Assembly: GCA_944381935.1 (NCBI GenBank)
Contig: CALWMN010000014.1
Coordinates: 1-64,000 of the forward strand
Direction of reading: 5' to 3'
Origin: an uncultured Mediterraneibacter sp.
GTDB taxonomy: Bacteria > Bacillota > Clostridia > Lachnospirales > Lachnospiraceae
DNA: 64,000 nt
Shown: positions 35,813 to 44,890 of the stretch, piece by piece
Position numbering within the stretch: position 1 is the first letter of the stretch
Layout of the letters: the number at the start of each line of letters is the position of its first letter
Position numbers and translations under genes: made by a program
The notes under the pieces: generated by a model
The model's input: the letters and a program-made list of their open reading frames with translations, nothing else
Databases searched by the model: none
What the model was told of the DNA's origin: nothing

Positions 35813-36751
35813 ATGAAAAAGATTTCATTTGTAATACCATGCTATGGTTCAGAAGATACCATAAATTTTGTCGTGGATGGCATAGATGAGGTTATGAGGG
35901 ACAGTGGTTGGGAGTTTGAAGTGATATTAGTAAACGACTGTTCCCCGGATAATGTCTGGGAGAAGATTCGGACTCTTGCCGAAAACAGCAAAAAGATAAA
36001 AGCTGTCTCATTTTCAAAAAATTTCGGGCAACATTCAGCGTTAATGGCAGGGTACCGTCTGGTGTCAGGTGACTATATCGTTACGCTCGACGATGATGGA
36101 CAGACTCCGGTGAGTGAAGTGTTTAAGCTGATTAATAAAGCGGAAGAGGATTACGATGTTGTTTATGCTTATTATCCGGAACGTAAGGATAATCTTTTTC
36201 GTAAATTCGGAACATGGCTTAACAATCAGATGTCTGAAAAAATTATCGGGAAACCCAAAGGAATCCATTTCACGAGCTATTTTGTAATGAGAAGATTTAT
36301 CTGTGATGAGCTTGTCAGATATAGAAATCCATACCCGTACATATGGGGACTGGTGGCAAGAACAACGAAGAAGATTGCCAATGTGGAAATCTCCCACCAG
36401 GAGAGAAATTCAGGAAAATCAGGTTATACTCTGAAAAAGCTGATTTCGCTGTGGATGAATGGATTTACTGCATTTTCTGTCGTACCACTGCGGATTGCAA
36501 CATTATTGGGATTAGGAATTGCTTTTCTGGCATTTGTGTTTATTGTATGTATTATAATTGGGAAACTACTGCATCCAGATATGGCGGCAGGGTACGCGTC
36601 AACGATGTCCGTTATTCTGTTTATCGGTGGAATTATCATGATTCTGATCGGTATGCTGGGTGAGTATATCGGAAGAATTTATATAAGTATTAATGCTTCT
36701 CCGCAATATGTAATCAGAGATGGGATTAATATAGAATCAGAGAAGAATTAG
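35813..36751 (+). CDS. GT2 glycosyltransferase of the DPM1/GtrB/CsbB type
   Basis: 312 residues. The GT-A domain opens ISFVIPCYGSEDTI and contains VNDCSPDN and the metal-binding TLDDDGQTP. Two C-terminal transmembrane segments (about 222-250 and 262-290) follow. This is the layout of polyprenyl-phosphate sugar synthases. With the YfhO gene at 27722 it would form an extracytoplasmic glycosylation pair: this enzyme loads undecaprenyl phosphate, YfhO uses it outside. A GtrA-type flippase is not seen. The sugar may be the dideoxyhexose made by the adjacent genes (inference). Confidence 0.88.
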   Translation: MKKISFVIPCYGSEDTINFVVDGIDEVMRDSGWEFEVILVNDCSPDNVWEKIRTLAENSKKIKAVSFSKNFGQHSALMAGYRLVSGDYIVTLDDDGQTPVSEVFKLINKAEEDYDVVYAYYPERKDNLFRKFGTWLNNQMSEKIIGKPKGIHFTSYFVMRRFICDELVRYRNPYPYIWGLVARTTKKIANVEISHQERNSGKSGYTLKKLISLWMNGFTAFSVVPLRIATLLGLGIAFLAFVFIVCIIIGKLLHPDMAAGYASTMSVILFIGGIIMILIGMLGEYIGRIYISINASPQYVIRDGINIESEKN

Positions 36752-36777
36752 AGTTATTTTAAATATTTTTAAGTACA

Positions 36778-36806
36778 ATCCCCAGGTTCACAAGGACTAT
36801 GGGGAT
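36778..36806 (+). terminator. Possible terminator hairpin between GT2 and the fusion gene
   Basis: ATCCCCA (36778-36784) pairs with TGGGGAT (36800-36806) across 15 bases. Only a weak T-rich tail (GCTTTATAT) follows, so termination is uncertain. Confidence 0.35.
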
Positions 36807-36843
36807 GCTTTATATGAAAGAGAGAATTGGGGGATCAGAAGTA

Positions 36844-36872
36844 TTGCAATCAATAATTGATTCATATATAAT
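36844..36872 (+). promoter_or_regulatory. Internal promoter of the polymer locus, copy 1
   Basis: TTGCAA (36844-36849), a 17-base spacer and TATAAT (36867-36872). The stretch from the -35 to about 20 bases past the -10 resembles the promoter at 47709, including GATTC at the same place in the spacer and TATAATGTTACA followed by GCA and TTAA. About 65 bases of leader precede the fusion gene. Confidence 0.7.
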
Positions 36873-36939
36873 GTTACATGCAGTTTAATAACATTACATC
36901 TTTGTTAATTGTATTTGGTACGAGCATAATGGAGGATAT

Positions 36940-39900
36940 ATGGTAGAAAATAAAAAACTAAAACTGTTTGCTAAAAAGGTTATTGACCGGATAACAAATG
37001 ACAGAAAAAACCCGATTGACAATGTTATATCCAAACAGAAGATGAGTGTTGATCAGGACAGAAATCATGTATGGGCATTTACTTCTGGTGAAAAATCAGA
37101 CAGTTTCCAGGGAAATCCGAAATACCTGTTTGTATATATTAATAACTATCGGAAAGATATAAAGGCATACTGGCTGACCATGAGCCATGAAATGACGGAA
37201 TTTATTCGCGGTCTTGGGTATGAAGCATATATGGAAGGCTCATCGGAAGCAGAGTGGATAAAATCCAAAACAGGTGTATTGGTAGCGGAGTATGTCAAAA
37301 ATGTCATCCCGTCAGGATTGGAGTCCGCAAAATATTTAAATCTTTTTCATGGCGTAGGCGCAAAACCGGTAGAGCATTGTGTCCCGGATGGAATGTTGTT
37401 TACGGATATAGCCAAAAAATATATTTCAAATAACAGGGTTTACAGGAACCAGCAGTTGTTTTTAGCACCATCCCCATTAATGGAGGAAAATTTTAAAAAG
37501 CAGTGCTACATTGATGAAGATAAAATTATCAGAGCAGGTTATCCGAGATGTCTATACCAAAAAATGTATAGAAAGGTTCATACTTTTGACCATGACGTCA
37601 GAAAGGAACGAGGAGTAGATGAGAATACAAGATTAGCCGTATATGCACCTACATGGAGAGATTCTGAGGAAGTCTTCAGCAAAGCGATTGCGGATATGGA
37701 CGGGTTGATTGAATGCTGCAGAAAAAATAATATTTTATTAATCTTTAAAATGCATCCAAAGATTGAGAACGAATATTCATTTCTGCTTGCCAAAGAGAAA
37801 TATGGAGATTGCCCATATCTGTATTTCTGGGATAATAAGCATGATTTTTATGAGATCATCGATCAGATCAGCCTTGCAATTGTAGATTATTCCTCTATTA
37901 TTAATGATCTGTTAGCGGCTGGCGTGAGGCATATCATCCGCTATGTTTATGATTTTGAAGAATATAAAGAGAATATAATATATGATTTTGATGAGGTGAC
38001 AACAGGAAAGAAATGCTTTGATTTTCGGGAATTGCTTGATGCTATTGGCACTTTTGAACAGGCGGACACAGATGATGTGGACAGGATACTGAAAATGTAC
38101 TGGGAGTATGCCGGAGAAGATACCTTTGAAAAAATTGTGAATCAGACACTTGAATTTGAAATAGACCAAAGGGAACTTCCTACTTTATACAGCTTCGATA
38201 TATTCGATACACTATTTACGCGAAAAGTGCTTAAACCGTCCGGTATCTTTCAATATGTCGAATATAAGATAAAAGAAATGTCATCAGAGTTTCCGATGCT
38301 GTTTTCTCAGTCATATACAGAGATCCGGCGTCAGGCAGAGTCGAATGCGAGAGAATACTACCGCAAGACGACGAATGAAAGGAATACGGAGTGTATTGAG
38401 ATTTCGTTTGATATGATCTTTGAGAGGATGGCAGAAGTATATAATTTGAGCACAGAACAGACGGAGCTTTTGAAAAAATGGGAGACAGAAGCAGAATTAG
38501 ATAATGTTATTCCTATCACTGAAAATATTTCCAGGCTCAAAGAATTAAAGGATGCAGGGGAGAACGTCATCCTGATCAGCGATATGTATCTGCCAAAGGA
38601 AATGATTCAAAAAATGCTATATAAAGCAGACCCCGTGCTGGCGGAAATTCCGTTGTACTTATCGAGTGAATATGGAGTCCAGAAGTCTGGTCTTAACCTC
38701 TTCAAAGAGGTATACAGGAGTTTTGAACCCACATATGGATTTGGGAAATGGATTCACAGTGGAGACAACCTTCATTCGGATGTCAAAATGCCAGGCAGGC
38801 TGGGGATACTTACGAGAAAGGTGGAACCTCTTGAGTTCAGTCAGTATGAGGAGGATCTGGCAGAGTCCATAAATTCATATGACGGGACAATGTGTGCGGC
38901 GATGATAGCACGGTTCCGCAATGCGTTTCCATACGAGAAGGATGAGTTTACATTCTCTTTCGTTTCGTTGTGCTTTGTGCCGTATATCAGCTGGGTTTTA
39001 CGGGATGCCATAAAGCGAGGATATGAGACGCTTTATTTTCTGTCCCGCGATGGGTACCAGCTTCAGCGCATAGCGGATAAAATTATTGAAGTAAAAAATC
39101 TTCCAATTAGAACAAAGTATATTTACGGATCAAGAAGGGCTTGGAGGATTCCGTCATATATTGATGATATAGATGTGGGATTTTGGGGCGGATATGGAAA
39201 CTTTGTAAAGATTACATCCAAAGAGAAGCTTTTGAAAGCCATGGAACTGACTGAAACCGAGTTTGTTGATTTATTCCCAATGCTGAAGGATATTACAGAT
39301 GAGGAAATCCGTCAGAAGTCCAGAATGGCTGATCTTGTGGAGATGTTCAGAAATTCGCCGAAATATCGGGATTTGCTTCTTAGAAAGGCAAAAGAGCAGA
39401 GAAAAAGCGTATGCGGCTATCTCGGCCAGGAAATAAATCCATCGGAGAAATTTGCTGTTGTGGAATTTTGGGGGAGAGGGTATACACAAGAGTGCTTTAC
39501 AAGACTCTGGCATGAGGCGAGCGGACGGCACGATAAGGTGCCTTTCTATTATGCACGGACGGTTCTTCCTTCAGAAGGAGATAACATAAGGTATAATTTT
39601 ACGACAAATGACAGCAGTCTTCTATTTGTGGAAGCAATCTTTGCCAATATACCATATAAAAGTGTTGAAAAATATCATAAGGTAAACGGGTCTTATGAAC
39701 CTGAGATTATTCCGATTTCCTGCGACATAGAGTTATTCCATGCGATGGAGAGGGATCTTCTCCTGTTTACCGAAAAATTTGCAGCTATAGAATTTTGTGA
39801 TATTGAAACACTGGAGAGAGAACTTTTTGACTTTGTGCTGGAAGCACATGTGAAAAATGAAAAATATCCGGTGATTGTAAGCGTGCTTTCTAAATTATAT

Positions 39901-41295
39901 GATTCTGTGGAGGTGTTTGGCAAAAAGAGAGAATATGCGCCAAATGTTTCTTATGAGCAGATAGAAGAAATCAGGGATGGAGCTCTAAGAACCCAGTTTA
40001 CCAGCAATATGAATATGTCATTTGCCAGGATGGATGCAGATCATAAGGCAAAAGACCTGCTTATGGATTTATATCAGTTTGATGAAACAGATGACTTTAA
40101 CAAGGGGCGCAAGCTGACGGAAGCTGAGTATGAACGGAAGAAGAATTTTGAAAAGCAGTATGAAAGTGTAAAACGTCTGCATGCAAAATTCGTCAGCACA
40201 TATAACCGCGCATGTGAAACGACAGAGGTTGAGGATAAGGTTGTTTTTGTGACAGAAGAAAGAAATGTCAGACAGCCGGAGTTTATCAGGCTGATGGGGC
40301 TTATGGATTCCCAGAAGAATAAGAGGATTATATATAAGGCGCTTTCCGTGAACGGGCTGACGCCGGAAAAGGTTGCCCCGGTTGCCCAGGAACTGGCATC
40401 CGCAAGATGGATTATTATTGCACAGCGTGTAAGAATTTTCGGGCAGTTTTTATTCAGACAGGAATCAAAGCTTATTGTGCTCGGCTATTCTGCATATCCA
40501 TATTTAAAGATAGGTTATTGCCGGAACTACTATGTGAAGGCGCAGGACAGATATAACAAAATGATCTGGCAAAATGACGTAAGAGTTGTGCAAAGACCGT
40601 CAGAATTTCTGGATAGTTACTATAGAAGGATCTATAATATCACAAGAAATGATATAGAATATATTGATGGGTGCTGTTCTACAGATGTATTTTTCGATAA
40701 AGAATATAAAAGATGGGCATTGGAGAAGCTGTTTTCAGAGTTTCCGGAAGCGAGGGGAAAAAAGGTTATCGCATACCTTCCGTCGATAAAATACAGAAAT
40801 GAAAAAATAAAATTTCTTGATATGATGGATATGGAGACACTCCAGAAGCTTATAGGCGATGAATATGTTGTGATTATACACCAGAGAAAAGAAGTAAGGA
40901 AGCTCCACGCCCTGTATGAAACAAATATCAAAGGTTTTTCCTGTGATTTGACAAATATTATGACAGCCAGAGAACAGATGAGCGTGGCAGATGTAATCAT
41001 AGGAGATTACCGAGATGTATATTTTGAGAGTGCAGTAATGCAAAAGCCGATTTTCTCTTATGGGTATGATGCTGAGAAATATTGTGAAAAATCCCCGGCT
41101 TTTGAATACTATGAAGAAATATGTCCGGGACCGGTTGTATCAAATGAAGAGGAATTTGCAAAAAAATTGCAGGATATGGAGCACTATGATTATTCCTCCC
41201 AGGATAACTTCCGCAGAAAATATTTGAAGTATTGCGACGGAAAGTCAACTGAGCGGCTTTGGCAGTATCTCTGTAATGATCTGAAAGAATCATAA
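36940..41295 (+). CDS. Giant fusion: TagF-like domain, HAD (COG5610-like) module, second divergent TagF-like domain
   Basis: 1451 residues. Residues about 50-390 form a CDP-glycerol glycerophosphotransferase-like GT-B domain with LFHGVGAK, VYAPTWR, IFKMHPK and VDYSSIIND. Residues about 415-625 are HAD-like: SFDIFDTLFTRK, LISDMYLP and HSGDNLHSDV. LYFLSRDGYQL near 700 and the following about 300 residues resemble the rest of COG5610 proteins, which have no assigned reaction. From about 1100 a second TagF-like domain follows, with altered motifs: LPSIKYR in place of PT-x-R, IIHQRKE for the K-x-HP motif, GDYRDVYFE for DYSS. The first domain probably adds polyol phosphate; the second may be a non-catalytic or differently specific partner. 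Cytoplasmic, no membrane span. Confidence 0.82.
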   Translation: MVENKKLKLFAKKVIDRITNDRKNPIDNVISKQKMSVDQDRNHVWAFTSGEKSDSFQGNPKYLFVYINNYRKDIKAYWLTMSHEMTEFIRGLGYEAYMEGSSEAEWIKSKTGVLVAEYVKNVIPSGLESAKYLNLFHGVGAKPVEHCVPDGMLFTDIAKKYISNNRVYRNQQLFLAPSPLMEENFKKQCYIDEDKIIRAGYPRCLYQKMYRKVHTFDHDVRKERGVDENTRLAVYAPTWRDSEEVFSKAIADMDGLIECCRKNNILLIFKMHPKIENEYSFLLAKEKYGDCPYLYFWDNKHDFYEIIDQISLAIVDYSSIINDLLAAGVRHIIRYVYDFEEYKENIIYDFDEVTTGKKCFDFRELLDAIGTFEQADTDDVDRILKMYWEYAGEDTFEKIVNQTLEFEIDQRELPTLYSFDIFDTLFTRKVLKPSGIFQYVEYKIKEMSSEFPMLFSQSYTEIRRQAESNAREYYRKTTNERNTECIEISFDMIFERMAEVYNLSTEQTELLKKWETEAELDNVIPITENISRLKELKDAGENVILISDMYLPKEMIQKMLYKADPVLAEIPLYLSSEYGVQKSGLNLFKEVYRSFEPTYGFGKWIHSGDNLHSDVKMPGRLGILTRKVEPLEFSQYEEDLAESINSYDGTMCAAMIARFRNAFPYEKDEFTFSFVSLCFVPYISWVLRDAIKRGYETLYFLSRDGYQLQRIADKIIEVKNLPIRTKYIYGSRRAWRIPSYIDDIDVGFWGGYGNFVKITSKEKLLKAMELTETEFVDLFPMLKDITDEEIRQKSRMADLVEMFRNSPKYRDLLLRKAKEQRKSVCGYLGQEINPSEKFAVVEFWGRGYTQECFTRLWHEASGRHDKVPFYYARTVLPSEGDNIRYNFTTNDSSLLFVEAIFANIPYKSVEKYHKVNGSYEPEIIPISCDIELFHAMERDLLLFTEKFAAIEFCDIETLERELFDFVLEAHVKNEKYPVIVSVLSKLYDSVEVFGKKREYAPNVSYEQIEEIRDGALRTQFTSNMNMSFARMDADHKAKDLLMDLYQFDETDDFNKGRKLTEAEYERKKNFEKQYESVKRLHAKFVSTYNRACETTEVEDKVVFVTEERNVRQPEFIRLMGLMDSQKNKRIIYKALSVNGLTPEKVAPVAQELASARWIIIAQRVRIFGQFLFRQESKLIVLGYSAYPYLKIGYCRNYYVKAQDRYNKMIWQNDVRVVQRPSEFLDSYYRRIYNITRNDIEYIDGCCSTDVFFDKEYKRWALEKLFSEFPEARGKKVIAYLPSIKYRNEKIKFLDMMDMETLQKLIGDEYVVIIHQRKEVRKLHALYETNIKGFSCDLTNIMTAREQMSVADVIIGDYRDVYFESAVMQKPIFSYGYDAEKYCEKSPAFEYYEEICPGPVVSNEEEFAKKLQDMEHYDYSSQDNFRRKYLKYCDGKSTERLWQYLCNDLKES

Positions 41296-41319
41296 GCGGG
41301 TAAAGAGGCTTTGAGACAT

Positions 41320-42438
41320 ATGGTACTTTTAATCAGTATAGGAAGAGTGTTATTAAACTTCATATATGTTTTCCATAAAATCTGTCCTGTAAAAAACAGA
41401 ATATTAATTGTAAGCAGGCAGAATGAAACGGCTTCAAAGGATATCCGGATGCTCCAGAAAGAATTAAAAAAACAGAATCCAGATATTGAAGTCATTGTTT
41501 CCTGCAGAATGATTCCACCAGATTGGGGAGGACGTGGACGCTACCTCTGGTATATGGTGACAGAACAGATGCACCTGTTTGCTACTTCAAAGGTTGTCGT
41601 GTTGGACGGGTATTGTATTGTGGCAAGCATACTGAGACACCGGAAGCTGCTGAAAATCGTGCAGATGTGGCATGCGATGGGGGCGATGAAGCAGTTTGGG
41701 TACTGTACGGTCGGAAAAAAGGAAGGGACTGCCCCTGAGATTGCTTCCGCTATGCGGATGCATCAGAATTATGATGTTATTTTTGTGAGCAGCGAAGCCT
41801 GTAAACCTTTGCTTGCCCCGGCATACCGATGCAGGGAATCCATCATGCAGGTTATGCCGCTCCCAAGAACGGATCTGATCACAGGGCAGGATTATATACA
41901 GTGGTCTCGGCAGAAGATATACAGACGTTATCCTTTCCTAAGAGAAAAAGAAACCATTTTATATGCGCCGACGTTTCGTAAGAAAGAAGAGAAGACAGAT
42001 TATATTTACAGTTTTGTGAAGCGGGTTGATTACGAAAGGTATAATCTGGTTGTTAAGCTGCATCCTCTGGTTGAGGCAAAGGTTTCAGGCTCGGACGCAT
42101 TATTTGATACAGAATTTTCGGCTGATGAAATGCTCAGCATTGCAGATTATGTCGTCACAGATTACTCCGCTTTTGTTTTCGAAGCTGCCTTGGCGGGCAA
42201 ACCTCTTTTCCGATATATTCCTGATTGGGACATATATGAGAAGGACAGGGGATTTCTAATTGATATAGACAGAGAATTTCCGGGGGAGCAGTCACAGAAA
42301 GCGGATACGATTGTTGCAAAAATAGAGCAAAAGGAGTATGATTTAACAGGTGTATGTGCCTTTGCCAGGAAATATGTAGAAAAGAGAGAAAATTGTACCC
42401 AGGAGATGGCACAATACATTTTACAGCTTGGGAGGTAA
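41320..42438 (+). CDS. CDP-glycerol/CDP-alditol polymer transferase, TagF-like
   Basis: About 372 residues, one GT-B TagF-like domain: MWHAMGAMKQFG with the catalytic-type His, YAPTFRKKEE, VVKLHPLVEA and VTDYSAFVFEAAL. An N-terminal hydrophobic stretch (LISIGRVLLNFIYVF) may sit on the membrane, as in TagF/TarL enzymes. The family transfers polyol phosphate from a CDP-polyol to a growing lipid-linked chain. ATG at 41320 is better spaced from AAAGAGG than the TTG at 41311. It is followed after six bases by the cytidylyltransferase gene. Confidence 0.85.
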   Translation: MVLLISIGRVLLNFIYVFHKICPVKNRILIVSRQNETASKDIRMLQKELKKQNPDIEVIVSCRMIPPDWGGRGRYLWYMVTEQMHLFATSKVVVLDGYCIVASILRHRKLLKIVQMWHAMGAMKQFGYCTVGKKEGTAPEIASAMRMHQNYDVIFVSSEACKPLLAPAYRCRESIMQVMPLPRTDLITGQDYIQWSRQKIYRRYPFLREKETILYAPTFRKKEEKTDYIYSFVKRVDYERYNLVVKLHPLVEAKVSGSDALFDTEFSADEMLSIADYVVTDYSAFVFEAALAGKPLFRYIPDWDIYEKDRGFLIDIDREFPGEQSQKADTIVAKIEQKEYDLTGVCAFARKYVEKRENCTQEMAQYILQLGR

Positions 42439-42444
42439 AGAAAG

Positions 42445-43170
42445 ATGGTTTATGGCGTTGTTCTTGCCAGTGGAGTCGGGAAGCGGATGGGAGCGGATAT
42501 TCCAAAACAATATATAGAAATCGCTGGAAAACCTATTATTATCTATACAATTGAAGCAATGCTTGATGTAGAAAAAATTGATAAAATTTATATTGCTGTT
42601 TCCGGACCGTATATATCATATATGAAAGAGCTGCTTGAAAAGTATTTTGATGAGGCGCAACAGGGCAAGATGGTAATTGTAGAAGGAGGGAATGAACGGA
42701 TTGATACGATTAATAATGTTGTAGATTGTATTTTGGAGAGTTATGAAACGGAAAAAAGTGATGTGATTATTTTTCACGATGCAGTCCGGCCATTTGTGAC
42801 CAGAAAAATTCTTGAGGATAGTGTCAGTGGAGCGGTGGAATTTGGCGCAACAGTAGCAGGGCTTCCGGCAGTAGATACAATGCTTTGCTCAAATGACGGG
42901 AAGCGAGTGGACGAGATCCCGGACAGGGCAACAATATTTCACGGACAGGCTCCCGATACTTTCAGGCTTGAATACTTTATAGAGCTGAGGAACAAACTTT
43001 CGGATGACCAGAAAAAACGTCTGACGGGAACATCGCAGTTCTGTACATTTAATAATAAACCAATTTATCTGATAGAAGGGGATCCCTTAAATTTTAAAAT
43101 CACTTCTGTTGAAGATCTTCGGCGTGCAGAGATGATCGTAAATGAGAGAAAGGAAAAAGAAGTTATATGA
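42445..43170 (+). CDS. IspD/TarI-family cytidylyltransferase
   Basis: 241 residues. The nucleotide loop VLASGVGKRMGADIPKQYIEI, IIFHDAVRPFVT and the late TSVEDLRRAEMI match the IspD/TarI family. Members make CDP-methylerythritol (IspD), CDP-ribitol (TarI) or CDP-arabinitol. Because a polyol-phosphate dehydrogenase and a pentulose-phosphate epimerase follow directly, a CDP-alditol product is more likely here than the isoprenoid intermediate. The next gene overlaps by four bases. Confidence 0.85.
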   Translation: MVYGVVLASGVGKRMGADIPKQYIEIAGKPIIIYTIEAMLDVEKIDKIYIAVSGPYISYMKELLEKYFDEAQQGKMVIVEGGNERIDTINNVVDCILESYETEKSDVIIFHDAVRPFVTRKILEDSVSGAVEFGATVAGLPAVDTMLCSNDGKRVDEIPDRATIFHGQAPDTFRLEYFIELRNKLSDDQKKRLTGTSQFCTFNNKPIYLIEGDPLNFKITSVEDLRRAEMIVNERKEKEVI

Positions 43171-44195
43171 AAGCATTGAATTTACACGGGATCAATAACC
43201 TGGTCTATGAAGAAGTGGAAACACCGTCCCCAAAGAGGGGAGAAGTGCTCCTTAAAATTCGTGCATGTGGCATCTGCTCCAGTGATGAGGACCGTGTTAT
43301 GAAAACAGGGACATACCATTTCCCGACAATTCCCGGACATGAATTTTCCGGTGAGATCATCGAGGTGGGAGAGGGAGTGGAAGATTCTTATATGGGGAAA
43401 AAGGCGAGCGTATTCCCTCTGCTTCCATGCGGAAAATGCTCTGCATGCAAGAGTGAGCAGTATCCCATGTGTTCAGATTATAAATATTTTGGATCAAGAA
43501 ATGACGGTGGATTTGCGGAATATCTGGCAGTTCCCATCTGGAATCTTGTCATATTGGACGATTCTATAGATTATAAAGTGGGAGCCTTGATGGAACCGGC
43601 AGCGGTTGCCCTCCATTCAGTCAACATCGGTGGAGTTAAGAAGGGAGATAAAGTTGCAGTGATCGGCACAGGAACCATAGGGGTTCTGATCGGGGCGTTT
43701 TCAAAACTGAAAGGAGCAGAAGTATATATCTGTGGCAGGAGAAGGGAAAGTATGGAAAAGGCGGAAAGCTTTGGATTTGAAACAATAGACATACAGAGGC
43801 TTGAAGAAAAAGTCACAGAGAAAACGGCGGGAGAACGTATGGACGTCGTATTTGAGGCAGTAGGAACTAACGAAGCGATGGAAAAGGCGGTTTTATCCAC
43901 CAAAAATGCGGGAGTGGTCGTAGCGGTTGGCAACCCAAAAAGTGATTTCAGGCTGCCAAAAGATGTGTATTGGAAAATACTCAGACGGCAGCTTCAGATC
44001 CGTGGAACATGGAACTCGGATTACAGTGAAAAGAATAATGACTGGAAAGAAGTTGCAAGGCTTATGAGTGAACATGGCTTTCCATTTGAAAAGTTGATTA
44101 CAAAGACTTACAGCCTGAAGGAGTATAAAGAGGCATTTGCGGCACTGGCGGATAAATCAGTCAGTAAAACCAAACTTATGTTTGTGATGGATTAG
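43167..44195 (+). CDS. Zinc-dependent alcohol dehydrogenase, likely ketose-phosphate reductase to an alditol phosphate
   Basis: 342 residues of the medium-chain dehydrogenase family. The catalytic zinc site is in RACGICSSDEDR and GHEFSGEI; the structural zinc uses four Cys in CGKCSACKSEQYPMC; the cofactor loop is VIGTGTIGVLIGAF. The protein resembles GatD-type polyol-phosphate dehydrogenases more than TarJ. Between a CDP-polyol cytidylyltransferase and a pentulose-phosphate epimerase, it would reduce a pentulose 5-phosphate to ribitol, arabinitol or xylitol phosphate. Substrate and stereochemistry are inferred from context. Confidence 0.85.
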   Translation: MKALNLHGINNLVYEEVETPSPKRGEVLLKIRACGICSSDEDRVMKTGTYHFPTIPGHEFSGEIIEVGEGVEDSYMGKKASVFPLLPCGKCSACKSEQYPMCSDYKYFGSRNDGGFAEYLAVPIWNLVILDDSIDYKVGALMEPAAVALHSVNIGGVKKGDKVAVIGTGTIGVLIGAFSKLKGAEVYICGRRRESMEKAESFGFETIDIQRLEEKVTEKTAGERMDVVFEAVGTNEAMEKAVLSTKNAGVVVAVGNPKSDFRLPKDVYWKILRRQLQIRGTWNSDYSEKNNDWKEVARLMSEHGFPFEKLITKTYSLKEYKEAFAALADKSVSKTKLMFVMD

Positions 44196-44206
44196 GAGTG
44201 GCAGAG

Positions 44207-44890
44207 ATGGGAAAAAAAGGGAAATTATCAGCATCTATGATGTGCACCGGTCTGGATAAAATATTTTATTATCTGGCAGAATTTAAAGAGGCAAATCTGG
44301 AATATCTGCACATTGATATCATGGACGGAGAATTCGTCCCTAATTTTGCTTTGGGAACGGATTATGTAAAGAGCTTAAGGAGAATTACAGATATTCCGTT
44401 TGACTTTCATTTTCTTGTCAATAACCCGCTTGAGAAAATGAGCTGGTTTGATATCAGAGAAGGGGATCAGGTGGCGTTTCATTATGAAAACAATGATCAG
44501 ATTCCAAAATGTCTTCAGTACCTGAAACGTCTTGGGGCAGATTCTCTGATTGCGATAAATCCGGAAACAGATTACAAGGTTCTGGACCCGTATCTGGATG
44601 ATATTAACGGAGTCCTTGTGATGACAGTACATCCTGGATTTGCCGGGAAAAAACTGATTCCGTATACAATCGATAAGATTAAGAATATGAGAGACTATTA
44701 TGATTCCCAGGGAAGGGATGATATTTTCCTTGAAGCAGACGGAAATGTGAGTATAAAAAATGCAGAGAAACTCTACAATGCCGGAGCGGAGGTGTTTGTA
44801 GCAGGATCTTCAAGCCTATTTAAAAAGGGAGAAGAACCGGTGAAAAATATTATTGAGGAAAAGAGAAAAGTAATAGGATGGCAAATGTAA
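44207..44890 (+). CDS. Ribulose-phosphate 3-epimerase family protein
   Basis: About 227 residues of a TIM-barrel epimerase. YLHIDIMDGEFVPNFALG gives the His and Asp metal ligands, FDFHFLVNNP the next His, VHPGFAGKKL the phosphate loop region and LEADGNVS the last Asp. It probably interconverts D-ribulose-5-phosphate and D-xylulose-5-phosphate to feed the dehydrogenase. The N-terminal SASMMCTGLDKI departs from the usual SILSADF, so a modified specificity is possible. ATG at 44207 is preferred because AGGAG lies eight bases upstream; the GTG at 44198 lies on top of that site. Confidence 0.85.
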   Translation: MGKKGKLSASMMCTGLDKIFYYLAEFKEANLEYLHIDIMDGEFVPNFALGTDYVKSLRRITDIPFDFHFLVNNPLEKMSWFDIREGDQVAFHYENNDQIPKCLQYLKRLGADSLIAINPETDYKVLDPYLDDINGVLVMTVHPGFAGKKLIPYTIDKIKNMRDYYDSQGRDDIFLEADGNVSIKNAEKLYNAGAEVFVAGSSSLFKKGEEPVKNIIEEKRKVIGWQM

